Shown: positions 36,143 to 42,912 of the stretch, piece after piece
How the letters are laid out: every line of letters begins with the position of its first letter
Position numbering within the stretch: the first letter of the stretch is position 1
Assembly (NCBI RefSeq): GCF_033096445.1
Contig: NZ_AP028155.1
Coordinates: forward strand, 3,601,880-3,665,879
DNA: 64,000 nt
Reading direction: 5' to 3'
Source: Butyricimonas faecihominis
GTDB lineage: Bacteria > Bacteroidota > Bacteroidia > Bacteroidales > Marinifilaceae
Translations under genes and position numbers: made by a program
The notes under the pieces: model-generated
What the model was told of the DNA's origin: nothing
The model's input: only the letters and a program-made list of their open reading frames with translations
The model's database searches: none

Positions 36143-36535
36143 ATGAAAGAAACGAATGATCAGACAAAAGGTCTCATGCGAGACTGTTTTTTTGTGCGTC
36201 AGGGTGAACGTAGGGAAAGGTGTTTTTACTCGGAGATATTGTACGTGGAGGCTTCGGGATGTTATTGTTATATTCACCGTCGGGATAAGCCCCGGTTGTC
36301 GATTGCTTACCCTCTCTTGATGTTGGAGCCTTTTTTGCCCGTGGATATGTTCCGGCGGGTACACCGGAGTTATATCGTGAACCTTTGCGAAGTGGATGGC
36401 TTTATCGGGAAAGCGATCTGTATCGGCAAGAGCGTGCTTCCAGTCAGTCCACCTTACCGAGCGGCGGTCTTCGGGTGTTTTAATTTCTGGGATTTAGGAC
36501 GGGTGAAAAAGGGGCGAGAGGATAAGGAGATGTAA
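36143..36535 (+). CDS. Stand-alone LytTR DNA-binding regulator
   Basis: A 130-residue protein consisting almost only of a LytTR domain: CFFVRQGERRERCFYSEI, ILYVEASGCYCYIH, then DMFRRVHRSYIVNL. No receiver or membrane part is attached. LytTR proteins bind direct repeats near promoters. An in-frame TTG lies 24 nt upstream; ATG 36143 is preferred. A 43-nt piece closely matching its 3' half occurs at 37130-37172, so the gene once existed in two copies here. The target is unknown; the adjacent MNT/HEPN genes or the capsule locus are candidates. Confidence 0.88.
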   Translation: MKETNDQTKGLMRDCFFVRQGERRERCFYSEILYVEASGCYCYIHRRDKPRLSIAYPLLMLEPFLPVDMFRRVHRSYIVNLCEVDGFIGKAICIGKSVLPVSPPYRAAVFGCFNFWDLGRVKKGREDKEM

Positions 36536-36587
36536 GGGGAAGGAAATTTGTTAATCATTCTTGTGGGGTGACCTTATCCCATTACGC

Positions 36588-36618
36588 TTTGTATTGTTGG
36601 TTTATTTTTTTATTTTTG
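36588..36618 (+). promoter_or_regulatory. Consensus promoter of first MNT gene
   Basis: TTTG (36588-36591), exactly 19 nt, then TATTTTTG (36611-36618): a textbook Bacteroidetes promoter, 29 nt before the ATG of the MNT gene. Its downstream half (36609-36624) is repeated at 37174-37189. Confidence 0.75.
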
Positions 36619-36647
36619 TTGGTAGTAATCAAGAAAGGAACACGTGT

Positions 36648-36941
36648 ATGAAATCCACAAAAGAGTACATAGAGTTGTTGAAGGAGTTTAAAAACAAGGA
36701 AGCGGGACATTATGCAATATCCCGTATCGGGATTTTCGGTTCTGTTGCACGAGGAGAGCAAACAGAGGAGAGTGACGTGGATGTGTATGTAGAGTGTCCC
36801 CCAATGGGATTGTTTCGTCTTGGAAGCTTGAAAAATACTTTGGAACAATTGTTCGGATGTCGGGTTGACATTGTGCGTTTACGGGATCACATGAACGCTT
36901 TTTTGCGAGAACGAATAGAGAAGGAGGGTATTTATGTGTGA
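36648..36941 (+). CDS. mntA: MntA-like minimal nucleotidyltransferase antitoxin (orphaned)
   Basis: A 97-residue MNT-domain protein. It has the GSx10DxD signature (GSVARGEQ...SDVDVYV, about residues 31-46) of MntA antitoxins that AMPylate HEPN toxins. An upstream extension of the frame to 36561 is not credible; ATG 36648 follows the consensus promoter. It is paralogous to the protein at 42200, sharing long stretches such as ISRIGIFGSVARGEQ and DHMN/DNMN near the C-terminus. Its HEPN partner directly downstream is a deletion pseudogene, so this antitoxin now seems to lack its toxin. Confidence 0.88.
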   Translation: MKSTKEYIELLKEFKNKEAGHYAISRIGIFGSVARGEQTEESDVDVYVECPPMGLFRLGSLKNTLEQLFGCRVDIVRLRDHMNAFLRERIEKEGIYV

Positions 36942-37082
36942 TAAGCGATGCGAGACATCATTGTTCATCATTATTTCGAGATAGATGCGGAAATTGTTTT
37001 TCAAACGATACATGATGATTTGCCGTTGTTGCGGGATGTGCTTCTTCAGGTGCAAGGTGATGTGGAGTTATCTAGAATGTAA
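36934..37082 (+). pseudogene. HEPN toxin (hepT) remnant with internal deletion and frameshift
   Basis: A start codon at 36934 overlaps the mntA stop exactly as in the intact pair at 42486, but the frame runs into a stop after 16 codons. From 36948 another frame encodes 44 residues beginning MRDIIVHHYFEIDAEIVFQT, which match the C-terminus of the intact HepT (RDIIAHHYFDLDGEIVYSV). About 230 bp of the middle of the gene is missing, and the join is out of frame. The catalytic RX4HXY motif survives on a fragment that is probably not translated. Confidence 0.8.
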
Positions 37083-37129
37083 AGAGAGTGACTAAAATTT
37101 GAGGTGTTTTTCTGAAAAAATAGTAGATT

Positions 37130-37190
37130 TTGCCGGGGGAGATGTTTAGACGGGTACATCGAAGTTATATCGGTTTATTTTTGTTGGTAT
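37130..37190 (+). pseudogene. Fragment of a second LytTR gene and MNT promoter
   Basis: Bases 37130-37172 match 36335-36377, the coding region for PVDMFRRVHRSYIV of the LytTR gene, with about ten differences; the encoded peptide is EMFRRVHRSYI. Directly after it, 37174-37189 repeats the 16 bases at 36609-36624 upstream of mntA. So a second LytTR-MNT cassette was once here and has mostly been lost. Confidence 0.7.
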
Positions 37191-37217
37191 GGGTAAGAAT
37201 AAATAAAGGTGTGCATT

Positions 37218-37250
37218 ATTTTCGTTTATAAACGAAAATGAGTATATTCG
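37218..37250 (+). promoter_or_regulatory. 22-bp palindrome and -7 box before ATPase gene
   Basis: ATTTTCGTTTA and its exact reverse complement form a perfect palindrome at 37218-37239, followed 3 nt later by TATATTCG (37243-37250), one base off the -7 consensus. The ATPase start is 16 nt downstream. The palindrome covers the spacer and -33 area and could be a repressor site. Confidence 0.55.
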
Positions 37251-37266
37251 TGCAAATATTTATGTT

Positions 37267-38535
37267 ATGAACGAAAAAATTGCATTATTAAGGAGGTATA
37301 ACTTCTGGGGTTCAGATTCTATAGATTTAGGATACAAACGAAGTACGTACGTGGATAACATTGCCGGATATATCGGCAGTAAACTTATTCGAGTGCTTGT
37401 TGGACAACGGCGTTCCGGAAAAAGTTATATTCTGCGACAAATAGCCGGAGAGCTTATTGATAGTGGAATAAATCCGAACAACATTCTCTTTATCAACAAA
37501 GAGTTTACAGATCTTGAATTTCTAAAAAACTACAAGGATTTGGACGAAGTGATAAAGGCGTATAAAAAGGAGTTGAATCCGGTGGGAAAGATTTATATAT
37601 TCATTGATGAGATTCAGATGATCGATGGTTGGGAAAAAGTAGTCAACTCTTATTCCCAGGATTACTCAGAAAGCTATGAGCTGTTTATCAGCGGATCTAA
37701 CTCAAAGATGCTTTCCGGAGAATTAGCAACTTTACTTTCAGGTAGATATATATCATTGGAGGTGTTTCCATTCAGTTACCAAGAATATTTAGGTATCACG
37801 CAACAACAGTGCGGCAGACAAAGTTATTCGGATTATATGAGTAGCGGAGGACTCCCTGAATTGTTTATGCTGAACAAACCTGAACTCAAACGTAATTATG
37901 TCTCGGCAATAAAAGATACTGTTTTATTACGTGATATTATTCAGCGATACAATGTACGAGATGCGAAGTTACTTGAGGATATCTTTGCGTTTCTGGTAAA
38001 CAATGCCTCCAATCTCGTATCAATTGCCAACATAGTCAATTTTTTCAAAAGTCAGGGACGCAAGACAAGTTATGATGCCGTTTCGAATTACATCGGATAT
38101 ATCGAAGACGCTTTTCTTATTCATAAGTGTGACCGTTATAACATTAAAGGAAAAGATATTATGTCGGGGAATGCCAAATATTACATTAATGACTTGGCAT
38201 ACAAGAACTATCTCTATCCGGGATACGGTTACGGCTATGGATATTTAGCGGAAAATCTTGTCTACTTGGAACTTAAAAGAACCGGGTATAATGTTTATGT
38301 CGGATCTCTCAGAAATAAAGAGGTCGATTTCATCGCTCAAAAGGCAGATCGCACGATATACTTACAAAGCACCTATATGCTTACAGATGAAGCTACGGTC
38401 GAAAGGGAATATTCTGCACTCAAAGCTATTGACGATAATTTTGAAAAAGTCGTAATTTCTCTTGATGAAATAACTATGCCTTTGAATGAAGGTATCAGGC
38501 ATATCAAAGCATGGGAGCTTGATAAAATATTGTAA
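37267..38535 (+). CDS. AAA-family ATPase with DUF4143 domain
   Basis: Cytoplasmic ATP-binding protein of 422 residues. The Walker A loop is GQRRSGKS (residues 46-53) and Walker B IYIFIDEIQMI (about 109-119); SGSNSKMLSGELATLLSGR is the sensor-1-like segment typical of this family. The C-terminal DUF4143 part has a nuclease-like core (LVYLELKRTGY, then NKEVDFIAQK). Such genes are common single-gene accessory elements in Bacteroidetes and their job is unknown. It is flanked by a decayed TA cassette upstream and a repeat downstream. Confidence 0.9.
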   Translation: MNEKIALLRRYNFWGSDSIDLGYKRSTYVDNIAGYIGSKLIRVLVGQRRSGKSYILRQIAGELIDSGINPNNILFINKEFTDLEFLKNYKDLDEVIKAYKKELNPVGKIYIFIDEIQMIDGWEKVVNSYSQDYSESYELFISGSNSKMLSGELATLLSGRYISLEVFPFSYQEYLGITQQQCGRQSYSDYMSSGGLPELFMLNKPELKRNYVSAIKDTVLLRDIIQRYNVRDAKLLEDIFAFLVNNASNLVSIANIVNFFKSQGRKTSYDAVSNYIGYIEDAFLIHKCDRYNIKGKDIMSGNAKYYINDLAYKNYLYPGYGYGYGYLAENLVYLELKRTGYNVYVGSLRNKEVDFIAQKADRTIYLQSTYMLTDEATVEREYSALKAIDDNFEKVVISLDEITMPLNEGIRHIKAWELDKIL

Positions 38536-38550
38536 TCAATTACTTGCAAA

Positions 38551-38706
38551 CAAGGGGCTGTCTAAAAAGTCTTATTCGGTATCTACAAACTACCTCCTCC
38601 AACTCCCCCTTGCACAGGGGGAGAGCTGATTATCAAGCGGTTCTTATTTCTGTGTAAGGTGGGGGGTAGGGAGGTTACCCATCTCATGGGGGGGGAAGAA
38701 GAAAAA
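38551..38706. repeat. Palindrome-rich intergenic repeat, truncated MITE-like
   Basis: The segment starts with GGGGCTGTCTAAAAAGTC and contains CTCCCCCT...AGGGGGAG and other G/C-run palindromes like those of the element at 3370-3604. A matching inverted end was not found, so it appears truncated or degenerate. No ORF here is credible. Confidence 0.45.
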
Positions 38707-38767
38707 GTCTGTTCGGATGAATTTTCCTGTCATTCGGATGATAAATGAGTGTGTTCGGATATAATGG

Positions 38768-38798
38768 TTGGTAACGGGCGTTCTGGGGTGTACTTTTG
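38768..38798 (+). promoter_or_regulatory. Promoter of holin-amidase cassette
   Basis: TTGG (38768-38771, one base off TTTG), 19 nt, TACTTTTG (38791-38798) form a good Bacteroidetes promoter 28 nt before the holin-like gene. No other promoter or terminator was seen until 41135, so it probably drives all four genes. Confidence 0.65.
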
Positions 38799-38825
38799 GT
38801 ATATCAAATTTAAAAACAAAAGATT

Positions 38826-39197
38826 ATGGGTGTATTACAGAACGTGATTAGGGAGATCGGTGACATCGTGAACCGGTTGTCGGTTTCTTCGAAAGAAAAG
38901 CAGAAGATTCAGGAAGAGATTCAATCTTTGGTGTATCGTTACAAGAGTGAGCTGGTGCGGGAACAGTCGGCGGCGGTGGGGGAAGAAGCCCGGGGAAATT
39001 GGTTGCAGAGGTCTTGGCGCCCTATCGTGATGCTGGCGTTCGCGTTGGTGATTTTGTCGGGGATGTTCATGGAATCGACGTTGTTGTCCGATAGTTCCCG
39101 TTTGTGGGATTTGCTGGAGATCGGGCTCGGGGGATACGTGATCGGGAGAAGCGGGGAGAAGGTGACGGATTGTTTGTTGTCAAGGAAATGGAAGTAA
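38826..39197 (+). CDS. Holin-like membrane protein (3TM phage holin type)
   Basis: A 123-residue protein with an amphipathic N-terminal helix rich in Lys/Glu (residues 5-50), the SWRP motif at 63-66 and two hydrophobic segments (about 66-82 and 96-108, GLGGYVIGRSGEK). This is the layout of the GTA/3TM holin family, in which RPxxM and GxxxGR are conserved. In phages such proteins let the endolysin cross the inner membrane. The next gene encodes an amidase, completing a lysis-like pair. No other phage structural genes are nearby. Confidence 0.75.
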   Translation: MGVLQNVIREIGDIVNRLSVSSKEKQKIQEEIQSLVYRYKSELVREQSAAVGEEARGNWLQRSWRPIVMLAFALVILSGMFMESTLLSDSSRLWDLLEIGLGGYVIGRSGEKVTDCLLSRKWK

Positions 39198-39208
39198 AAC
39201 GGGGTGCC

Positions 39209-39790
39209 ATGGAAATTATTGAGAATTTGTTGTTCGGGGATAACGTGAAGTACTTGCAGTGTTCAAAGTGTCGGGTGAAACTATCTCGTGTGGATACGAT
39301 TGTTTTACATAGTACGGTTGGAGCCGGAGCGATTTCATCGGCACTTTATTTGGGCCGGCCGGACACGAGTGTTTCCGCTCACGTGGTGGTCGGAAGGGAC
39401 GCGGAGGTTTTCCAGTTGTTGCCTTTTGACGTGAAGGCTTGGCACGCCGGGAAGAGTTTCCATGCTGGGCGGGTGAATCTGAATGATTGTTCGATCGGGA
39501 TCGAGCTGGATAATGCCGGGGAGTTGCAACGCGTGGGGGACCGTTATTATTCGAGTTTCGGGCGGGAATATTCTCCCGATCAGGTGTACACGACGGAAGA
39601 AGAGGGGAGGGCGAGATACTGGCATTCTTTTACCGAGGGGCAGTTCGGGATTACGGAGGAGATCTGTAGCTTGTTGAAAGAGTGTTACGGGATCAAGTAC
39701 TTGGTGAGACACTCGGACATCACCCCTCGAAAGACGGATCCGGGTCCGGCGTTTCCTTTTGATGAGTTAAGAAAAAGGTTGAAGTTTTAG
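39209..39790 (+). CDS. N-acetylmuramoyl-L-alanine amidase (Amidase_2)
   Basis: Zinc amidase of 193 residues that should cut the bond between MurNAc and the peptide stem. Motifs: VDTIVLHST (first Zn His, residue 34), SAHVVVGRDAEVFQLLPF, AWHAGKS, IGIELDNAG, and LVRHSDITPRKTDPGPAF with the second His and the last Zn ligand region. There is no signal peptide, as in phage endolysins that leave through a holin. Frames extend upstream; ATG 39209 avoids overlap with the holin gene, but ATG 39188 is also possible. Confidence 0.9.
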   Translation: MEIIENLLFGDNVKYLQCSKCRVKLSRVDTIVLHSTVGAGAISSALYLGRPDTSVSAHVVVGRDAEVFQLLPFDVKAWHAGKSFHAGRVNLNDCSIGIELDNAGELQRVGDRYYSSFGREYSPDQVYTTEEEGRARYWHSFTEGQFGITEEICSLLKECYGIKYLVRHSDITPRKTDPGPAFPFDELRKRLKF

Positions 39791-39811
39791 TAATGAAAAA
39801 AGGAGGTAAGT

Positions 39812-40435
39812 ATGGCTTGTTGTTATTCAAATTTGTTTAATCGTTTATCGGGGCGGGTGGGACGTGTTATTTACTATCAGGTGGGGGATCATCTTTACGC
39901 GAGAGCTGCCCCGGGAGAGGTGAAGGATTGTCGTTCGGAGTTGCAATTGTATTACCGGGAGAGGATGAGGAAGACGGCGACTTTTTACGGGGTGATCCGG
40001 CAGACATGGTTGGCCCGGATCTGGCAGATGTTGGGAGTGGTGGAGCGTCGTTCGGGATATAATCTTTTCCTGCAGGCTAACATGCGGGCGTTTAACGGGG
40101 AGGGGTTGCTGTATGATCTCGTGCATTTCAGTGCCGGGAACTTGTTTTTACCGAGTGAGTTGCAGGGATGCCGGGAGGGCGATAAGGTTCGCCTGACGTG
40201 GAAGAATGAATACGTGGTACGGGAAGAGCGTTTAGGGGACGAGTTGTGGTGCGTGGTGATGATGGAAGACATGAGGTTTCGGATTGTGACTCCCGAGGCG
40301 ATCGGGAGTGTTCGTCGGGATGAGAGTGCGGAGATTGAACTCACGGAAGAGCGAGGAAAGAGGATTCACTTGTATTGTTTCTTTGGTTCGGTAAACAGGT
40401 GTGATTTTTCAGAAAACGTGCATTTAGTATTGTAA
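39812..40435 (+). CDS. DUF6266-like protein, divergent copy
   Basis: A 207-residue soluble protein of unknown function. The N-terminal LFNRLSGRVGRVIYYQVGDH segment and the Arg-rich YRERMRKTATFYGVIRQTW region follow the same plan as the next gene product (GEVRKSVANITMYAGANG; QLTQRAKMKALQVASLYF), so both appear to belong to the DUF6266 type, whose members are basic, secreted-like or phage-associated proteins. The conserved proline-rich NPRTPGQL motif is replaced here by KDCRSELQL. It is 21 bp downstream of the amidase gene. Confidence 0.65.
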   Translation: MACCYSNLFNRLSGRVGRVIYYQVGDHLYARAAPGEVKDCRSELQLYYRERMRKTATFYGVIRQTWLARIWQMLGVVERRSGYNLFLQANMRAFNGEGLLYDLVHFSAGNLFLPSELQGCREGDKVRLTWKNEYVVREERLGDELWCVVMMEDMRFRIVTPEAIGSVRRDESAEIELTEERGKRIHLYCFFGSVNRCDFSENVHLVL

Positions 40436-40465
40436 TTTATATGTTTCATTTTAAATTTTAAGATT

Positions 40466-41116
40466 ATGGCTTTATTTAAATCATTTGTATTGGGAGAAGT
40501 GAGAAAATCAGTGGCAAACATCACGATGTACGCGGGGGCAAACGGGTATAGTATTGCCCGAGGGAAGAGAAGCACGATGCGTAATCCCAGAACTCCCGGG
40601 CAGTTGACGCAACGAGCGAAGATGAAAGCATTGCAGGTGGCTTCGCTGTATTTTGCCCCGGCGGCAGAACTCGGTTTCCCGGGAAGAAAAGCGGGAAGTA
40701 CGTTTTATAATGCCTTCGTGAAAGCGAATATGAAGGCCGTTACGGTTGACGAGGAGTATCGTCCGACGATTGACTACGAGAAGATCGTGTGTGCCGAGGG
40801 GAGCCTGCAGGATGGAACACTGACCGTGTCGTTGAACGAGGATCAGGATATGATAACGATTACCCAGGAGGCGCAAAGTCGCTGGTCGGTGGTGGCGAAC
40901 CCGACGGACGTGTTGTACGTGGTGGTTTACGAGAAAACGGGAAACCAAATGATCGTGGAACCTTGCCGGAACCGTCAGGAGAATGGCGTGACGACGATTG
41001 GCTTGGACGACGGATGGGTGAAGGAGAATCTGGAGGTGTATGCTTTCATGTTGTCGAAGGATAAGAGGAAAGCGTCGAATAGTAAACGGTTAATGGTTGA
41101 AATGGGAAAACTTTAG
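40466..41116 (+). CDS. DUF6266 family protein
   Basis: A 216-residue protein with the family N-terminus: a GEVRKSVANITMY segment, IARGKR, MRNPRTPGQLTQRAKMKALQ, and a central FYNAFVKANMKAV motif. The second half is beta-rich (TVSLNEDQDMITITQE, VLYVVVYEKTGNQ). No function is established. In this operon it follows the holin, amidase and a divergent relative, so its fate may be tied to lysis or release, but that is a guess. The cassette is noticeably more GC-rich than its neighbours. Confidence 0.8.
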   Translation: MALFKSFVLGEVRKSVANITMYAGANGYSIARGKRSTMRNPRTPGQLTQRAKMKALQVASLYFAPAAELGFPGRKAGSTFYNAFVKANMKAVTVDEEYRPTIDYEKIVCAEGSLQDGTLTVSLNEDQDMITITQEAQSRWSVVANPTDVLYVVVYEKTGNQMIVEPCRNRQENGVTTIGLDDGWVKENLEVYAFMLSKDKRKASNSKRLMVEMGKL

Positions 41117-41134
41117 ATTGATGAGATGGTGATT

Positions 41135-41183
41135 TTACATGCCGGACGGGGAGAGAAGATTGGAGAAGGGGTCCGGCATGTAA
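41135..41183 (+). terminator. 13-bp perfect hairpin with purine-rich loop after DUF6266 gene
   Basis: Arms 41135-41147 and 41171-41183 pair perfectly. The 23-nt loop (41148-41170) is purine apart from two T. It lies 18 bp after the stop codon, where a terminator would be expected, but there is no T-run (GTTGTAAAAT follows). It may be a processing or stability element instead. Confidence 0.5.
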
Positions 41184-41210
41184 GTTGTAAAATGTTGGCT
41201 TGATGTTTCT

Positions 41211-41275
41211 GATCTTTTAAATAAGAATTGCTTATGTCTTTTGAATTGACTATATTTGTAATAAATATTTTGGTT
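41211..41275 (+). promoter_or_regulatory. Promoter copy 1 of a 65-bp duplicated sequence
   Basis: This 65-bp stretch is the same as 42126-42190 except for about four bases. It contains TATATTTG (41251-41258), a perfect -7 box, and TTG 20 nt upstream. The ATG of the zeta-toxin partner follows at the next base. Confidence 0.7.
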
Positions 41276-41488
41276 ATGTCTGAAAAAGAGATGAATTCTT
41301 ATCGTTTAACCAGTTTGGAAGAACCAACTGATGAAATGCTTACTACTTTGATGAAAGAAGTTGCTGAAGAAGCAAAACGTAAATCGGAAGAAGCGCATAA
41401 AAAGTTTTTTCAGGAAATAAGAGAGTATATCCGTAAGCAACGGGCAAAATGGGGGAAAGAATATAATGTAAGTTTTAGTAATGAATGA
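41276..41488 (+). CDS. Small putative antitoxin of zeta-like toxin
   Basis: A 70-residue, highly charged protein with no family I can name. Its C-terminal half (AEEAKRKSEEAHKKFFQEIRE) looks like one long helix. It overlaps the zeta-like toxin gene by 8 nt and begins right after a strong promoter, the standard layout of an antitoxin gene. The frame extends back to 41228 but ATG 41276 fits the promoter. It is not epsilon-like in sequence, so the pairing is inferred only from position. Confidence 0.6.
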   Translation: MSEKEMNSYRLTSLEEPTDEMLTTLMKEVAEEAKRKSEEAHKKFFQEIREYIRKQRAKWGKEYNVSFSNE

Positions 41489-42086
41489 TTTTCATAAACC
41501 GGTGCTTATTGTAATAGCTGGTCCTAATGGTTCTGGTAAAACCTCTGTTACGTCAAAGATTCTTCATCATGAATGGATGGAGGATTCTATTTATATAAAT
41601 CCGGATATTATTGCTCAAGAAAAGTTTGGAGATTGGAATTCTAAGGATGCGATAATGAAAGCTGTGAAGTTTTGTGAAGAATTAAGGGAAGCTTGTTTAA
41701 TGGAGCGTAAGAGTCTTATTTTTGAAACAGTTCTTTCTGTTGAAGATAAAATCGATTATATCTGTAGAGCTATAGAAGCCGGTTTTTTTGTTCGTTTATT
41801 TTTTGTTTGTACCGTATCGCCTACAATTAATGCAGCACGAATTGCTGGTCGGGTAATGGAAGGAGGACATGATGTTCCCATTTCAAAAATCATTTCAAGG
41901 TATCAAAAATCGATATCTAATTGTTGTTTAGTTTCTAAATTGGTTGATAGAACTTATATATACGATAACTCTATAGAGAATAAAGAGGCAATGCTATTAT
42001 TTCGGTTAGCTAAAGGACGACTTGTAAAACAGTATGTAGAAATGATTCCAGAATGGGCATCACCTATTTATAGTAGTGATTTTTGA
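41481..42086 (+). CDS. Zeta-toxin-like P-loop kinase
   Basis: A 201-residue P-loop kinase of the zeta toxin family. Zeta toxins phosphorylate UDP-N-acetylglucosamine sugars and block peptidoglycan synthesis. Walker A is GPNGSGKT (residues 14-21); INPDIIAQEKFG and KSLIFETVLS hold the conserved Asp and Glu, and the lid region has ARIAGRVMEGGHDVP with the catalytic Arg pair and GGH. The family includes chromosomal members with roles other than toxicity. It shares a promoter sequence with the MntA/HepT pair downstream. Confidence 0.85.
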   Translation: MNDFHKPVLIVIAGPNGSGKTSVTSKILHHEWMEDSIYINPDIIAQEKFGDWNSKDAIMKAVKFCEELREACLMERKSLIFETVLSVEDKIDYICRAIEAGFFVRLFFVCTVSPTINAARIAGRVMEGGHDVPISKIISRYQKSISNCCLVSKLVDRTYIYDNSIENKEAMLLFRLAKGRLVKQYVEMIPEWASPIYSSDF

Positions 42087-42125
42087 GATTTGGCCATGTG
42101 GCCCAAAAATGCCAGGGAAGTGGCA

Positions 42126-42190
42126 GATCTTTCAAATTAGAATTGTTTCTGTCTTTTGAATTGACTATATTTGTAATAAATATTTTGGTT
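42126..42190 (+). promoter_or_regulatory. Promoter copy 2 of a 65-bp duplicated sequence
   Basis: Near-identical to 41211-41275, with TATATTTG at 42166-42173. It ends 9 nt before the ATG of the intact mntA, giving this second, unrelated toxin system the same promoter as the zeta-like pair. Confidence 0.7.
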
Positions 42191-42199
42191 GCAACGATC

Positions 42200-42493
42200 A
42201 TGAAAACGACAAAGGAATATTTGCAGTTATTACAGGCATATAAATTACAGTCTGCGATTCGATATGGGATTTCTCGCATCGGAATCTTTGGTTCCGTGGC
42301 TCGTGGAGAACAGCAAGAAGGGAGTGATGTAGATGTTTATGTCGAGCTTTCCTCTCCTGATTTGTTCAGTTTAGTACATATCAAGGACGAGTTACAGCAA
42401 CTTTTCGGTTGTCCTGTCGATGTTGTTCGCTTGCGGGATAATATGAATGAATTATTGAAACGTTCTATTATAGAAGAAGGAATTTATGCTTAA
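42200..42493 (+). CDS. mntA: MntA antitoxin, minimal nucleotidyltransferase
   Basis: A 97-residue MNT protein with the GSx10DxD motif (GSVARGEQ...GSDVDVYV, about residues 31-46). MntA proteins transfer AMP to a Tyr of the HEPN toxin and silence it. ATG 42200 follows promoter copy 2; the longer frame from 42083 is not used. It overlaps hepT by 8 nt. It is a paralogue of the orphan MntA at 36648, similar along its whole length. Confidence 0.9.
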   Translation: MKTTKEYLQLLQAYKLQSAIRYGISRIGIFGSVARGEQQEGSDVDVYVELSSPDLFSLVHIKDELQQLFGCPVDVVRLRDNMNELLKRSIIEEGIYA

Positions 42494-42860
42494 AGAAGAA
42501 ATTTTGATAGACTCTTTGCGTAAAATAGAGCAAGCGATTGATCGGATTATAAAAAATTCTGCTTGTATAGATAGTTATCATTATTATTATAATACCCCAT
42601 CCGGAATGGAACGTTTGGAGAGTACTTGTATGTTGCTGATAGCTATAGGAGAAGGATTGAAAGGTATAGATAAGATTACAGATAAACAATTGTTAGTGCG
42701 ATATCCAGAAATAGATTGGAAAGGAGCAATGGGAATTAGAGATATTATTGCTCATCATTATTTCGATTTGGACGGAGAAATCGTTTATAGTGTTGTCAAG
42801 ACAAAACTTCCTGATATGTTGATTACCATTCGTGGTATATTGAAAGAGATAAAATATTAA
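42486..42860 (+). CDS. hepT: HepT-like HEPN toxin
   Basis: A 124-residue all-helical HEPN protein, probably an RNase that targets tRNA or mRNA. The active motif RX4HXY is present as RDIIAHHY (about residues 83-90), including the Tyr that MntA modifies. Length is normal. It is the intact version of the pseudogene at 36934, and together with the preceding gene forms a complete HEPN/MNT toxin-antitoxin system. Confidence 0.9.
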   Translation: MLKEEILIDSLRKIEQAIDRIIKNSACIDSYHYYYNTPSGMERLESTCMLLIAIGEGLKGIDKITDKQLLVRYPEIDWKGAMGIRDIIAHHYFDLDGEIVYSVVKTKLPDMLITIRGILKEIKY

Positions 42861-42862
42861 AG

Positions 42863-42895
42863 AAAAATGGCACTCGGTTTCGGGTGCCATTTTTT
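42863..42895. terminator. Bidirectional terminator between hepT and prs
   Basis: Arms 42863-42876 and 42881-42894 form a 14-bp stem with one G-U pair and a GTTT loop. A-run on one side and T-run on the other make it work for both convergent genes. Confidence 0.88.
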
Positions 42896-42912
42896 ATATC
42901 ATGAAAAATGAA

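Noticed and set aside
39104-39208. Upstream extension of the amidase gene
   Set aside because: The extra residues (GFAGDRARGIRDREKRGEG-like) are the holin gene read in another frame and are not part of the amidase family.
38826-41116. Complete prophage
   Set aside because: Only lysis-like genes and DUF6266 genes are present; no integrase, capsid, portal, terminase or tail genes are seen on either side.
36648-42860. CRISPR array or retron in the accessory zone
   Set aside because: No regularly spaced direct repeats with unique spacers and no cas or reverse transcriptase genes; the repeats found are a duplicated promoter and gene fragments.
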